Source: Flavobacterium luteolum (GTDB lineage Bacteria > Bacteroidota > Bacteroidia > Flavobacteriales > Flavobacteriaceae). From it: 64,000 bases of DNA. The position numbers and the translations under genes are program-made. A model generated the notes under the pieces. That model had not been told where the DNA came from, searched no databases, and saw nothing but the letters and a program-made list of their open reading frames with translations. How positions within the stretch are numbered: position 1 is the stretch's first letter; every line of letters starts with the position of its first letter. Shown one piece after another: positions 45,747-55,203 of the stretch. The stretch covers positions 744,001 to 808,000 of the forward strand of contig NZ_CP114286.1 in the NCBI RefSeq assembly GCF_027111275.1, read 5' to 3'.

Positions 45747-46670
45747 TTATATTATTTTTTTCTTTTGTTTTTTTGAATAAAGATTGATATACAATCCTAA
45801 TATAACGAAGATAACACCGAGTAAAGTATATAAAGTCAAAGGTTCATTGACAACAAAATAGGCGATTAAAAATCCGAATATCGGACATAGAAAAAGCCAA
45901 TACGAAGCTTTTACTGGATCTATCTTTAAAAGATACAGCCAAAACTGAATGGCTCCAATGGAGACAGCAATTGCTAACCACGCGGTCGAAAACCAAAAAT
46001 CGGCATTAAAAGTATTTTTATCCGATTCGTAAGTCAATCCTAAAGCTGGAAGCAGAAATAGTGCTCCAATTATGGTCTGCCAGCCGTTTATGGTTAAAAT
46101 GTGTAATCCGTTCCATTCTTGTTTGGAGTAATAAATAGTTCCAAGTGAATAAGCAATCATGCTGACAATTAAAATGAGTATTCCGCCGGGAGTTGCAAAG
46201 CTGCTTTGTAATAAGGGATAGGCCGCAAAAAAAACACCCGAAAAACAAAACACTAAACTGATTACACTTTTAAAATTGATTTTATGAGATAACCAAACTG
46301 CAGAAATCAAAACAATAAAAACCGGATTAGTTGCTACTGCTAAACTCCCTAAACCAGCGGATACTTTTTGCATGGCAATAACATACAACCCCAAATAAAA
46401 AGTGATGTTCAGCAGACCATAAATGCTGATTTGAATCCACTCTTTTTTTTGAGGCAGGCGTTTTGCCATTATAATATGTGAAATTACAAGCATGATACTT
46501 CCTGCAATTAAAAATCTAAAAATAGAAATCACAAAAGGCTGTGCAGAATGAAGTCCAATTTTTGTGGCTGTTGAGGCAGATGCCCACAAAAAAGCGAAAA
46601 TAATTCCAATAAAAATTACTTTCCATTCTTTTAATTGACTTAAAATTGGAAACTTTTTTTCTTTAATCAT
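45747..46670 (-). CDS. EamA-family (DMT) transporter
   Basis: Inner-membrane protein of 307 residues with ten predicted helices arranged as two EamA repeats (about 15-145 and 160-300), the first containing FLWASASTATKIGLHSAQPF and the second GSLAVATNPVFIVL-type and ASYWLFLCPIFGFLIAYF segments. DMT proteins of this kind export metabolites or amino acids. It lies 20 bp after nagA at the end of the sialic-acid operon, but its substrate cannot be inferred with confidence; a basic tail (KKQKKKII) is cytoplasmic. Confidence 0.88.
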   Translation of the reverse strand: MIKEKKFPILSQLKEWKVIFIGIIFAFLWASASTATKIGLHSAQPFVISIFRFLIAGSIMLVISHIIMAKRLPQKKEWIQISIYGLLNITFYLGLYVIAMQKVSAGLGSLAVATNPVFIVLISAVWLSHKINFKSVISLVFCFSGVFFAAYPLLQSSFATPGGILILIVSMIAYSLGTIYYSKQEWNGLHILTINGWQTIIGALFLLPALGLTYESDKNTFNADFWFSTAWLAIAVSIGAIQFWLYLLKIDPVKASYWLFLCPIFGFLIAYFVVNEPLTLYTLLGVIFVILGLYINLYSKKQKKKII

Positions 46671-46690
46671 TATAAAATAAATGAATCTGT

Positions 46691-47809
46691 TTAAGAAAAA
46701 TTAAGTGTTTCTATTTCGCTTAAATCAGCATTGAATTTGACAAAGCTGGCAGGAAATCCAGATTTTATTTTTCCAACTCTATCTTGAATACCAATAGCAG
46801 AAGCGACTCTTGTAGAAGCCATTTTTATTGCTTCATCAGCCGAAACATTCAGATGATTGTAAGCATTTTGCACTGCTTCTGCCATTGAAATTGTTGCTCC
46901 CGCCAGATTGCCATCTTCATTTCTGTAAAAACCATTTTCTAAATGAGCGTCAAAATTATCCCATTTAAAATTTTCTACTTTTCGTCCTAAAAACGTTGCA
47001 TCACTTATTAGAAAGAATTTGTCTTTTTTTAATTTGTATGCCACTTTTGCAGCAGCATAATCGCAATGTGCGCCGTCTAGAATAACTGGAGCATAAACAT
47101 CTTCGTTTTCAAAAACGGCTCCAACCAAACCTGGTTCGCGATGTCCAAACTGTGTCATGGCATTAAACAAATGTGTTACCAGATTGATTCCTTTTGCAAA
47201 GTAAGGTTGTGCTTCTTTGTGCGAAATAGTCGAATGTCCGATTGAAATAGTAATTCCGCTTTCAATCAGCTTATTTAATTGTTCTTCTGTAAAACATTCT
47301 GGAGCAATTGTAATTACTTTGATGATATCTTTTCCTTTTTCGATAATTTCATCCAATTCTTCATCGGTTGGTTTTCTAACCTGATCAATACTATGCGCGC
47401 CGCGTCGCAATGGGTTTAAAAATGGTCCTTCCAAATGCATTCCGATAACGCCATTATTGTGTTTTTTCATGTAAGAACGAACCGCTTCAATTCCTTCTAA
47501 AATGGTTTCTTTTGAAGAAGATATCAAGCAAGGTAAGACATGCGTTGTGCCGTATTTAAGGCTTGCATCATAAATATCCTGAATCGTTTCTTCGTTTGGA
47601 GTCTGGCTGAAATAGAGTCTTTCTCCTCCATTGATCTGAATATCTATAAATCCTGCCGAAAGATGATTTCCTCCCAAGTCAATTTTTTCCAAATCATTTG
47701 GGATTTCTTTTTGCACTGAAATAACTTTTCCGTTTTCAATAATTACCACTCCATTTTCAATTATTTCATCGCCTGTATGCACAACAGCATTTACAATCGC
47801 TTGTTTCAT
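46691..47809 (-). CDS. nagA: N-acetylglucosamine-6-phosphate deacetylase
   Basis: Cytoplasmic amidohydrolase of 372 residues converting GlcNAc-6-P to GlcN-6-P and acetate. Family motifs: SAGFIDIQINGG (about 52-63), HLEGPFLNPLRRGAH (about 123-137) with the metal-binding Glu, SIGHSTISHKEA (about 195), VTHLFNAMTQFGHREPG (about 214-230) and LISDATFLG with the catalytic Asp (about 275). It joins sialic-acid and MurNAc breakdown at their common intermediate. NagB, the next enzyme, is not in the window. It lies between a T9SS-tail remnant and the EamA transporter in the nan operon direction. Confidence 0.95.
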   Translation of the reverse strand: MKQAIVNAVVHTGDEIIENGVVIIENGKVISVQKEIPNDLEKIDLGGNHLSAGFIDIQINGGERLYFSQTPNEETIQDIYDASLKYGTTHVLPCLISSSKETILEGIEAVRSYMKKHNNGVIGMHLEGPFLNPLRRGAHSIDQVRKPTDEELDEIIEKGKDIIKVITIAPECFTEEQLNKLIESGITISIGHSTISHKEAQPYFAKGINLVTHLFNAMTQFGHREPGLVGAVFENEDVYAPVILDGAHCDYAAAKVAYKLKKDKFFLISDATFLGRKVENFKWDNFDAHLENGFYRNEDGNLAGATISMAEAVQNAYNHLNVSADEAIKMASTRVASAIGIQDRVGKIKSGFPASFVKFNADLSEIETLNFS

Positions 47810-47817
47810 GTTTTAAT

Positions 47818-48120
47818 TTATTTCTTTATAATTTTACTGCTAATTGAAGTCTTTGCATCATTTACATTTAAGAGATAAATGCCCTGTGGCTGATCTGCTA
47901 ATGAAAATGAAATTTCTTTTTCGTTCAAATTTACAGAGGTAGATCGGATTAATTTTCCAGATAAATCAAATAATTTAATACTTGCAGTTCCAGAAGCATT
48001 ATTTATATTAATTTTTAAAAGATCTTTTACTTCAACTGCATTTTTTGCTGATAAAGAACTGGGAGGCAAAAAAGTATTTTCTCCGTTTTTATAATAAATC
48101 TTGATTGTTCTGTTTCTTAT
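47818..48120 (-). pseudogene. Remnant of a secreted protein: type IX secretion C-terminal sorting domain
   Basis: An open stretch of about 100 codons without an ATG start (a stop lies just upstream at 48123-48121). Its last 70 residues are a clear T9SS type A sorting domain: KININNASGTASIKLFDLSG, KLIRSTSVNL, LADQPQGIYLLNV and the C-terminal KIIKK. The expected large N-terminal catalytic domain is missing: the next gene ends 57 bp upstream. I infer a deletion that removed a surface enzyme from the nan operon. Possible originals are a sialidase or hexosaminidase, often found in such operons, but no residues of a catalytic domain remain. A short TTG-started peptide could still be made but would lack a signal peptide. 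Confidence 0.8.
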
Positions 48121-48177
48121 CTAAAATGCATACTCTCTTCCCGTGATTGAATTGCGGATAATCGGAAGAAACGAATT

Positions 48178-49365
48178 TTAATTATTTTCTAGATATTCCT
48201 GTAATATTTGTGTACAGCACCATTCCTGTCTTGGCAAATGAAATGGTCCTTTATAAAGATTCCCTTTTGCGGTTTGCGCTACGCTGCCATCTCTGTGCAA
48301 ATAGCCAAACCATTCGCCATTTTCTTTATCATGAAATTTACTGTACGAGTAATCGTGAATCATTTTATGCCATTTTGCATATTTCTCATTTCCTGTCATG
48401 GTATAAGCCAGTAAGGTTGCAATAATCACTTCATTATGTGGCCACCAGAATTTCATATCCTGCCAATATTCCTGAACAGGATTTCCATAAACATCAAGGA
48501 AATATAGAATTCCTCCGTGTTCTTTATCCCAGCCACGTTCCCACATATAATCGAGCATTTTACAGCCTAGTTCAATTAAATGCGGATCGTTATTTCTGTA
48601 TTTTGCTTCATGCAGAATAAACCACGCGCCTTCTATCGCATGTCCAGGATTTAATGTTCTTCCGTCAATATGATCAATTATAGAACCGTCTGGGGCAACT
48701 TGTTCCATCACACATTTTATATCGTGCTTTACGAAGTCATTTTCGATTTCGGCTATCCATTTCATAATCCATTCATCACAACGCGAGTCGCCAATATTTT
48801 CTCTTAATTGTTGTGCTGTATTGATCATAATCATTGGAGAACCAATTCCTTTTGAAGGTCTTACATTCGTATATTTTGGTTCTAATAAACCTGGAGTTGT
48901 GGTGTATTTGATACATTCTCCAAAAAGATGACGTGCTTGTTCTGCGGCCGCTTCATCTCCGCTCGCTTTTGCGTAAGCACTCAAAGCAATTACTGCAAAA
49001 GTTTCAGAAAAATAATAACGGCGTTTGCGTATCGGACTTCCATCTTGTGTGACATGAAAAAACATTCTTCCGTCTGTATCAAAACAATGTTTGTTTAAAA
49101 AATCAATTCCAGATTTTGCACCGTCAAGCCATTCTTGTTTTGGTTCGATTGTGTTGTAAAGTGTAGACAGAAGCCATGAAGTACGCCCTTGAAACCAAAC
49201 TGATTTATCGGTATCTATTAAATCTCCAGTTTGGTTCCGCATCAGTAAGTAACCACCATGCTTAGTATCTATTGAACGCGGAAACCAAAATGGAACTGTA
49301 TTATTTAATAATTGGTTCTGATAAAACTCTTTTAATTCTATTAAATCAGTTTTTGAATAGCTCAT
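48178..49365 (-). CDS. N-acylglucosamine 2-epimerase (ManNAc to GlcNAc)
   Basis: AGE-family epimerase of 395 residues, cytoplasmic, (alpha/alpha)6 barrel. Motifs include PFWFPRSIDTKHGGYLL near the N-terminus, DKSVWFQGRTSWLLSTLYN (about 53-71), RKRRYYFSETFAVIA, LNPGHAIEGAWFILHEA (about 238-254, active-site His) and MKFWWPHNEVIIATLLA (about 305-321). It interconverts unphosphorylated ManNAc and GlcNAc, so this organism uses the Bacteroides route (NanA, AGE, then a GlcNAc kinase such as RokA) and not the enterobacterial NanK/NanE route. No GlcNAc kinase is found in this operon. Confidence 0.93.
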   Translation of the reverse strand: MSYSKTDLIELKEFYQNQLLNNTVPFWFPRSIDTKHGGYLLMRNQTGDLIDTDKSVWFQGRTSWLLSTLYNTIEPKQEWLDGAKSGIDFLNKHCFDTDGRMFFHVTQDGSPIRKRRYYFSETFAVIALSAYAKASGDEAAAEQARHLFGECIKYTTTPGLLEPKYTNVRPSKGIGSPMIMINTAQQLRENIGDSRCDEWIMKWIAEIENDFVKHDIKCVMEQVAPDGSIIDHIDGRTLNPGHAIEGAWFILHEAKYRNNDPHLIELGCKMLDYMWERGWDKEHGGILYFLDVYGNPVQEYWQDMKFWWPHNEVIIATLLAYTMTGNEKYAKWHKMIHDYSYSKFHDKENGEWFGYLHRDGSVAQTAKGNLYKGPFHLPRQEWCCTQILQEYLENN

Positions 49366-49484
49366 TTTAATATATGTTTTTACACCTGAAATTCGATTCA
49401 GGTTCTGTTATGTTGATAGGTGAAATCGCTTTAGATGTAAATTTTATTCATCTAAAGGAAAATATATATAGAGAAAGATGCTTT

Positions 49485-51590
49485 CTAGTTTTGGTGCACA
49501 GAATCCAGTTCCAGCCTAAAAGTGGAGCATGGAAGACTGGCTTCGTTTACCAGATTTGCTGTTGTGAAAGGTTTATAGGCGTATAAAATTTCTTTTATTT
49601 TCTGGTCTTTCGGAATGCTAATCTGCACTTGATCTTTTACAATTATTGCTTTACTTTCAATCCGAATTCCTTTATCGGTTACTAATTCAAATCCGATTAC
49701 TTCTTTTTTATCTGCTGTAAATAGTTGTTTTGCATTTGAAAAAGAAACTAGAATAACATTTCCTTTTTGAATGGCTTTTATTGGTATTGGTCCTTCGGCA
49801 GTTATCTTTTTTCCGTACGTATATTTTAAAGCCAATAATGCCAATCGATCTCCGATGGGTTCTTTTTTTATCGGATGCACATTGGTTTCGTCGCCAAAAT
49901 CCATACTGACTGCCATCGCACTATTTGGAATCTTTTTCTGAATTCTATTTTGTACATCTCTAAACAATGCCCAAGACGGACGGTTTATGCTTGATAGCTG
50001 CACAAAATAAAACGGTAATGAAATTCCCCATGCTTTCCGCCAGCTTTTGACCAATTCTGGCAATAAATGTTCGTAGAGTTCTATATTATGCGCATTGCTT
50101 TCTCCTTGGTACCATAAAAATCCTTTAATTGGAAATTCGGTAAACTGAGAAACTCCAGCTTCATAATTGTAACAAGGATCGTAAGGATGACGCTGTTTTG
50201 GATTTACAGCATTTTTTAAATTTTCGTCAGCACGAGATCGAACCCAAGGCATTAAAAAATCAGATTTTCGCCAGTTGGTCAATACATCCACTTCTTTATC
50301 ATCATGTTCTAAAGTATATCGATCGATCCAAGATTCGATTGGAGAACCGCCAACCGCAACTTGAACTAAACCAATTGGCACATTTTCTTCCTGAACAATA
50401 TTTTGTCCAAAATAATACGCCACTGCCGAAAAATCTTTGGTACTTATTGAATCACAAATTTTCCAGTTTCCTGAGAAGTATTTTAATTGATTTGTTTTTT
50501 CTAAAGTGAGAGAATCCCAAGCTTTTTCATCAGTTTCCTGAATAACTTCAAAATTGAATAATCGGAGTTTTGTATTTGTTGCAGCTTTTTTTAATTCGGA
50601 AATTCCGTTTTCTGCTTTTTTCAAAGGAAAAGCCATATTCGATTGTCCCGAACAAAACCAGACATCTCCAATTAGAATATTTTTTAAAGTGATATTTTGA
50701 TTGGAAGTTGAAATCGAAATCTGCTGTATTTCTCCCGATTTCATAGCAGGAAAAACAGCTTTCCATTTTCCGTATTCATTAGCTGAAACTGTTATTTTTT
50801 GCTTATCAAAACTCACTTCCACTTTTTCTCCTCCGTTTGCATTTCCATAAATTACAATCGGCAGATTTCGCTGTAAAACCATATTATCCGTAAAAACAGC
50901 AGGCAATTTTAATCCGCCAAAATCTTGCGTAACATTCTCGTAAACGGTTTGTGCTAGTATCTTTGCTCCTTCTTTTGTTGGATGTAAGGCATCTGGAAAA
51001 AGATCTGGACGTGAATATAATTTTTCGTGAAGGTCAATTAAATGGACTTTATTTGCTTTAGCAATTTCATTAATATGTTCCTGAATCTGCCAAAACCAAT
51101 CTCGTGTTCCCGATTTAAAACGAGGATGTTCATTGAAAATCGGAGTCATACGACAGATAAAGATTTTTACATTCGGATTCTGTTTTCTTAATGCATCAAT
51201 CAGCCAAGAATAATCGGCATTAAAATCGTCTTTGTAATTCGGCCAATTTCTCGGATCGGTATCATTTAGTCCCAAATGGATAATCGCAATATCCGGCTGA
51301 TAGGCAATGGCATCAGAGCATTCTTTAGTTTTATAATAAGGTTTACTTCCTTTTTTTAAAAGAGTGGCACCGCTGTAACCAAAATTTTTCACTTCATATT
51401 GACTTCCCATCAAAACCTGCAATTGCGAAGGATACGATTCTGATTTCGGATTGGCCAAAAGATAGCCAGCTGTAACAGAATCTCCAATACAAGCTACTTT
51501 TATAGCAGTCTGCTGCGCATTCATTCCTAAATTAAATAGGAAAATGAATGCTGTTATGAGCAGTAGTAAATTTCGTTTTTGTGTTCTCAT
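49485..51590 (-). CDS. Sialate O-acetylesterase with two SGNH domains
   Basis: Exported enzyme of 701 residues (signal peptide to about residue 26) removing O-acetyl groups from sialic acid so that sialidase and aldolase can act. The N-terminal SGNH/GDSL domain (about 28-215) has the nucleophile in IGDSVTAGY, Gly/Asn in HLGLNDTDP and the Asp-His in DALHPT. The second half (about 220-690) is the SASA domain: SGQSNMAFPL, GGSPIESWIDR, WYQGESNAHN and DETNVHP. Two esterase domains in one chain recall the NanS-type enzymes of oral Bacteroidota, which act at 4- and 9-O positions; regiospecificity here is unknown. It lies between the MFS transporter and AGE genes in the nan operon. Confidence 0.92.
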   Translation of the reverse strand: MRTQKRNLLLLITAFIFLFNLGMNAQQTAIKVACIGDSVTAGYLLANPKSESYPSQLQVLMGSQYEVKNFGYSGATLLKKGSKPYYKTKECSDAIAYQPDIAIIHLGLNDTDPRNWPNYKDDFNADYSWLIDALRKQNPNVKIFICRMTPIFNEHPRFKSGTRDWFWQIQEHINEIAKANKVHLIDLHEKLYSRPDLFPDALHPTKEGAKILAQTVYENVTQDFGGLKLPAVFTDNMVLQRNLPIVIYGNANGGEKVEVSFDKQKITVSANEYGKWKAVFPAMKSGEIQQISISTSNQNITLKNILIGDVWFCSGQSNMAFPLKKAENGISELKKAATNTKLRLFNFEVIQETDEKAWDSLTLEKTNQLKYFSGNWKICDSISTKDFSAVAYYFGQNIVQEENVPIGLVQVAVGGSPIESWIDRYTLEHDDKEVDVLTNWRKSDFLMPWVRSRADENLKNAVNPKQRHPYDPCYNYEAGVSQFTEFPIKGFLWYQGESNAHNIELYEHLLPELVKSWRKAWGISLPFYFVQLSSINRPSWALFRDVQNRIQKKIPNSAMAVSMDFGDETNVHPIKKEPIGDRLALLALKYTYGKKITAEGPIPIKAIQKGNVILVSFSNAKQLFTADKKEVIGFELVTDKGIRIESKAIIVKDQVQISIPKDQKIKEILYAYKPFTTANLVNEASLPCSTFRLELDSVHQN

Positions 51591-51712
51591 TCTTCTTTAC
51601 ATTGTACTAAAATTGAGGTGTTATGAGCCGAGCGAAACGGCATAGCTCCGCCCGGGCTTATAAAACCAAAAAAGCAACTAACAATCTAATTTTAAAAAAA
51701 GGTGACTTTGAC

Positions 51713-52948
51713 TTAAGCTCCTTCGAAATCATTTACTTTAGGACGCAAAAAGCTAATTTGCGTGATAAGGGCAATCAGGACGATACCGGCCATCAAAGAA
51801 AAACCATAACCCAAATTACCAGCATCGGCTGATTTCCCTAATAAGGAGGTGACCAATGCGCCACAGCCAACCCCCGTCATATTTAAAATACCATAAGCCG
51901 TCGCCCGATATTTTGAAGAAACAAATTGACAGATTATGGGCATATTATTTGCGTCAAACATTCCGTATCCTATACCAAAACACAGAACTGCGCCAACCAC
52001 GTGAAACAACGAATGCCCAAATCCGATCAATAGTAATGCAGGAATGGTCAAGCTTAAACCAATCGCGCTGGTATAAATTCTTCCTTTTATATTTTTTTGA
52101 ACCCATTTATCTGATAAAATTCCACCGAACACAACTCCCAATAAAGAAGAAAATGAAATTGTAATGGTTGCCAAAGGTCCAGCCTGATCCATAGAAATTC
52201 CTAAATTGTCCGAGAATAGTGTTGGAAGCCAGTTTTTAGTTGCCCATCCCGGTAAACTTATTATCGCAAAATAGAACAGAATTACCCAAAAAGAAATATT
52301 GGTAAATAGTAACGCCAGACCTTTTAGCAAAGGAGCTTTTTCATGGGTTTTGTTGAATTCGGGATCAAAAATCTTTGTCTTTTTCTCGTACAAAAAGAAA
52401 ACCAAAATAACCGAATAAACTACTCCAATAATTCCGAAATGATGAAAAGTTGAATGCCAAGAATAGCGTGCCGCAATTGTAGCCCCAAAACCTCCCAAAG
52501 CAGAACCTACATAAAGTCCTGTCATGTGAATACCAATGGCAAGCGATCTTGTTTTCTGCTGATGATAATCGGCAATTAAAGACAATCCTGCTGGAATGTA
52601 TAACGCTTCGCTCACGCCCATAATGGCTCTTAACCAATAAATCTCATCGTAAGTTTTGGCATATCCCATTGCATACGTTACAGCAGACCAAACGAATAAA
52701 CTCCCGATGATCAACCATTTTCTATTTAATTTATCAGCTATAATTCCAGACACTGGGCTCATTAAAGCATAAATCCAAAGAAAAACAGCCATCAGACGCC
52801 CAAAATTTTCTCCTGAAACTAATTCCGGAATGTCACTTTCCATGGATGGTCTCATGGTTGCGAGCATCTGCCTGTCCATGTAGTTTAATAAAGCTACAAT
52901 CCAAAGTAACGCGACTACGAGCCAAGGATAATATTTAGAGTTTTTCAT
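51713..52948 (-). CDS. MFS transporter, probable sialic acid importer (NanT-like)
   Basis: Inner-membrane major-facilitator protein of 411 residues with twelve predicted helices. Motif A-like SGIIADKLNRKWLIIGSLF lies between helices 2 and 3, YWLRAIMGVSEALYIPAGL near residue 105-123, and a mirrored GGILSDKWVQKNIKGR in the second half. It belongs to the hexuronate/sialate-type ACS branch. In the nan operon it probably moves Neu5Ac released in the periplasm into the cytoplasm, as the MFS NanT of Tannerella does. A dispersed palindrome separates it from nanM. Confidence 0.87.
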   Translation of the reverse strand: MKNSKYYPWLVVALLWIVALLNYMDRQMLATMRPSMESDIPELVSGENFGRLMAVFLWIYALMSPVSGIIADKLNRKWLIIGSLFVWSAVTYAMGYAKTYDEIYWLRAIMGVSEALYIPAGLSLIADYHQQKTRSLAIGIHMTGLYVGSALGGFGATIAARYSWHSTFHHFGIIGVVYSVILVFFLYEKKTKIFDPEFNKTHEKAPLLKGLALLFTNISFWVILFYFAIISLPGWATKNWLPTLFSDNLGISMDQAGPLATITISFSSLLGVVFGGILSDKWVQKNIKGRIYTSAIGLSLTIPALLLIGFGHSLFHVVGAVLCFGIGYGMFDANNMPIICQFVSSKYRATAYGILNMTGVGCGALVTSLLGKSADAGNLGYGFSLMAGIVLIALITQISFLRPKVNDFEGA

Positions 52949-52998
52949 TTTGGTTTTGGTTGATTTTTGGTTTGGTTTTTATTAGACTTCCTTAATTA

Positions 52999-53029
52999 AA
53001 CCTGACAGGTTTTAAAAACCTATCAGGTT
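52999..53029. repeat. Dispersed CCTGACAGG-type palindrome (nanM-MFS gap)
   Basis: AACCTGACAGGTTTT and AAACCTATCAGGTT form a nearly perfect hairpin. Related elements occur at 13170-13196 and 26102-26129. The position within an operon suggests it is tolerated between co-transcribed genes. Confidence 0.65.
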
Positions 53030-53062
53030 AATAATCAAAGCAACTTAACTTAATTTTTATTT

Positions 53063-54223
53063 TTATTCAACAGTTCCAATCATAACATCTGGTGTACGAA
53101 TTCCAGGTTTAATTTCTCCATTTGATAAAACAATTTTATCGTTCCAAAGTACTGCTGTTGTCGTTACATGAGCCAGAAATGGCAATTCACCAATTTTTGA
53201 CCATTTATTTTTTAAAGTATCGTACAATAAAACGGCATTGTAAAATCCTTGATGTGTTGTATTTAAGATATTTTTTTCAGCAATTAATTTTGCTTTTTCT
53301 TCTTCTGAAGCTGTCTTTGAAATTTGAGATAAATAGGTTTCTATTTTATGAAATGTTTCTCCGTTATCTCCTCCCGTAATAATGATATTGTGTTTCCCAA
53401 AAGCGACTCCTGCTCCTGCAGAAAAGTTGGTCGTTTCCTTTCCGTCCGTTATAACGGCTTTAGTTTCCCAAATTTGTTTTTTTAAGTTGAAAGCCAATGT
53501 TGTGTTGTGTAAATTACTTATTCCAGAAGCTGTTTTGGTTCTTCCTCCAACAACATAAATGACTTCATTCTGAACCACTGCTACTGAATTTGCTAATGCA
53601 AAAGGTAATTTTTGTTCTGATTTCCATTCTAATTGTGTTTTATTCAAATCAATACTAAAAACCAAATCGGAACTTTTTGTGGCTTCATCGCCGCCAATTG
53701 CATATACTACATTGCTTGCATTTACAAGAGCAATATTGGTTATGTGGATTGGAAAATCAGGTAATGCTTTTATTTCAATTTCATTTTTTTCAGAATTCCA
53801 ATTTAAAATATGTGCTTTGTTGGATAAACCATTTTCGTTTTCTCCTCCAACGTACACGATTCCTAAACTGGTTGAAACATTGCCGCAATACGCAATTGGT
53901 TCTGGTAATTCTGCTGTTGATTTTTTATTCCAATGAAAGGTTTTATCGCTTTTTTCTAAAACATGAATTTCTTTTGAATAATGTTTTTTTCCTCCTTCCC
54001 AAGGCATTTTATCTTGAAAATTTGCTCCTCCAGCTACAATCAAAACATCATTTGTCACGCCATTAATTGGTCCTGCAAAACCTAGAGAAAGACTTCCATC
54101 GGCATTTTGAAGCTGAGACGCTTTTTGCCATTCTATTTTTGAAATATTTTTTTGCTGCGAAAGACCAACTGTTGCTGACATAATTGAAATAGTAAGGATT
54201 GAGAAAGAAAAAAATCGATTCAT
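53063..54223 (-). CDS. nanM: N-acetylneuraminate epimerase (mutarotase), Kelch propeller
   Basis: Periplasmic 386-residue protein (signal peptide of about 22 residues) that speeds alpha-to-beta anomerisation of free sialic acid. It consists of six Kelch-type blades: LSLGFAGPINGVTNDVLIVAGG, YCGNVSTSLGIVYVGGENE, VYAIGGDE, VIYVVGGRTK and GVAFGKHNIIITGGDNGET, in the circularly permuted arrangement of the NanM family. It lies 31 bp after nanA. Its presence suggests that sialic acid reaches the periplasm as the alpha anomer released by a sialidase, although no sialidase gene is in the window. Confidence 0.92.
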   Translation of the reverse strand: MNRFFSFSILTISIMSATVGLSQQKNISKIEWQKASQLQNADGSLSLGFAGPINGVTNDVLIVAGGANFQDKMPWEGGKKHYSKEIHVLEKSDKTFHWNKKSTAELPEPIAYCGNVSTSLGIVYVGGENENGLSNKAHILNWNSEKNEIEIKALPDFPIHITNIALVNASNVVYAIGGDEATKSSDLVFSIDLNKTQLEWKSEQKLPFALANSVAVVQNEVIYVVGGRTKTASGISNLHNTTLAFNLKKQIWETKAVITDGKETTNFSAGAGVAFGKHNIIITGGDNGETFHKIETYLSQISKTASEEEKAKLIAEKNILNTTHQGFYNAVLLYDTLKNKWSKIGELPFLAHVTTTAVLWNDKIVLSNGEIKPGIRTPDVMIGTVE

Positions 54224-54254
54224 AGTTGTTTGTTTTAGCCGAAAACGAAACGTA

Positions 54255-55175
54255 TTATTTTGATTTAAAGGCGTCGAAATTTAAACCTTCAACATCTTTT
54301 TTGAACAATTCAAATTGTGCTGCGCTCATATTTTTGACTGGCAATCTGAATTCTCCTAAATTATGTCCAACCAATTTCATGTAGGCTTTTCCAACTGAGA
54401 TTCCGCCATACTTTCCTAAGAAACGAATCATATCAATTGACTTCTGCTGTAATTTTCTAGCTTTCACTAAATCATTATTATTAAAAGCATCAATTAGATC
54501 GTAGTATAAAGGAGCAGCATAATTAAAAGTGCTTCCAACTGCACCTTTTGCCCCTAAAACCAATGCCGATAGCATATTTTCGTCACGTCCCCAAAGCATA
54601 TCAAATTTTCCATCAGCATAACTCATACAGCTTTGGAAATCCATAAAATCTTCATGCGTATATTTAACTCCAGCAAAATTTGGCAATTTTCCGTCTAAAG
54701 CTCTCACTAAGTCAAACATCGGAATATTAACTCCTGTTAAAACAGGAATATGATAATAGTACAATGGCATGTTTGGAACGCTTTCTCCCACTTTGATACA
54801 GATTTCTGCCAACGTATCTACGTTTCCAGGTTTAAAGTAAAACGGAGCTGTGATTGAAACTGCATATAAACCTATTTCATACGAATATTTTGCCAGCTCG
54901 ATACAATCTGTTAAGCAAGTTCCACCCAAAAAAACCATTACTTTAAAGTCAGCATCATGATTGGAGCAGTCTGCCCATGCTTTTGCAACCGTTTTTTTCT
55001 CTTCTAATGACATCGAAACCCCTTCGCCAGTAGAACCAATTATAAATGCACCTGCTACGCCATTTCTTTTTAGAAAAGTATAATAAGTTGGAATCAGGCT
55101 CACATCCAATTTTCCGCTCTCGTCAAATGGAGTAAATGGAGCTGAAATAAGACCTTGTAAATGTTCGATTTTCAT
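54255..55175 (-). CDS. nanA: N-acetylneuraminate lyase
   Basis: Class I aldolase of 306 residues cleaving Neu5Ac to ManNAc and pyruvate. DHDPS/NAL barrel motifs: GAFIIGSTGEGVSMS (about 39-53, GSTGE carboxylate-binding loop), YYYHIPVLTGVNI (about 136-148, with catalytic Tyr and the NAL-type HIP.LTGV) and FAGVKYTHEDF (about 164-174) with the Schiff-base Lys. The HIPxLTGV sequence separates it from dihydrodipicolinate synthase. It follows the susCD pair after a stem-loop and precedes nanM in the same direction. Confidence 0.96.
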   Translation of the reverse strand: MKIEHLQGLISAPFTPFDESGKLDVSLIPTYYTFLKRNGVAGAFIIGSTGEGVSMSLEEKKTVAKAWADCSNHDADFKVMVFLGGTCLTDCIELAKYSYEIGLYAVSITAPFYFKPGNVDTLAEICIKVGESVPNMPLYYYHIPVLTGVNIPMFDLVRALDGKLPNFAGVKYTHEDFMDFQSCMSYADGKFDMLWGRDENMLSALVLGAKGAVGSTFNYAAPLYYDLIDAFNNNDLVKARKLQQKSIDMIRFLGKYGGISVGKAYMKLVGHNLGEFRLPVKNMSAAQFELFKKDVEGLNFDAFKSK

Positions 55176-55203
55176 GACTTTTATTTTTAATTTTTTCGTT
55201 TTA

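Noticed and set aside
51620..51670. GC-richer segment with GAGCCGAGCG and CGCCCGGGCTT between the O-acetylesterase and MFS genes as a possible attachment site or tRNA fragment
   Set aside because: No tRNA arms or cloverleaf can be formed and no integrase is present; it is probably another small intergenic repeat.
48420..53940. Several open frames of 60-130 codons on the plus strand opposite the nan genes
   Set aside because: They are antisense to well-supported genes, have Leu/Phe/His-rich composition typical of shadow frames, and lack any motif.
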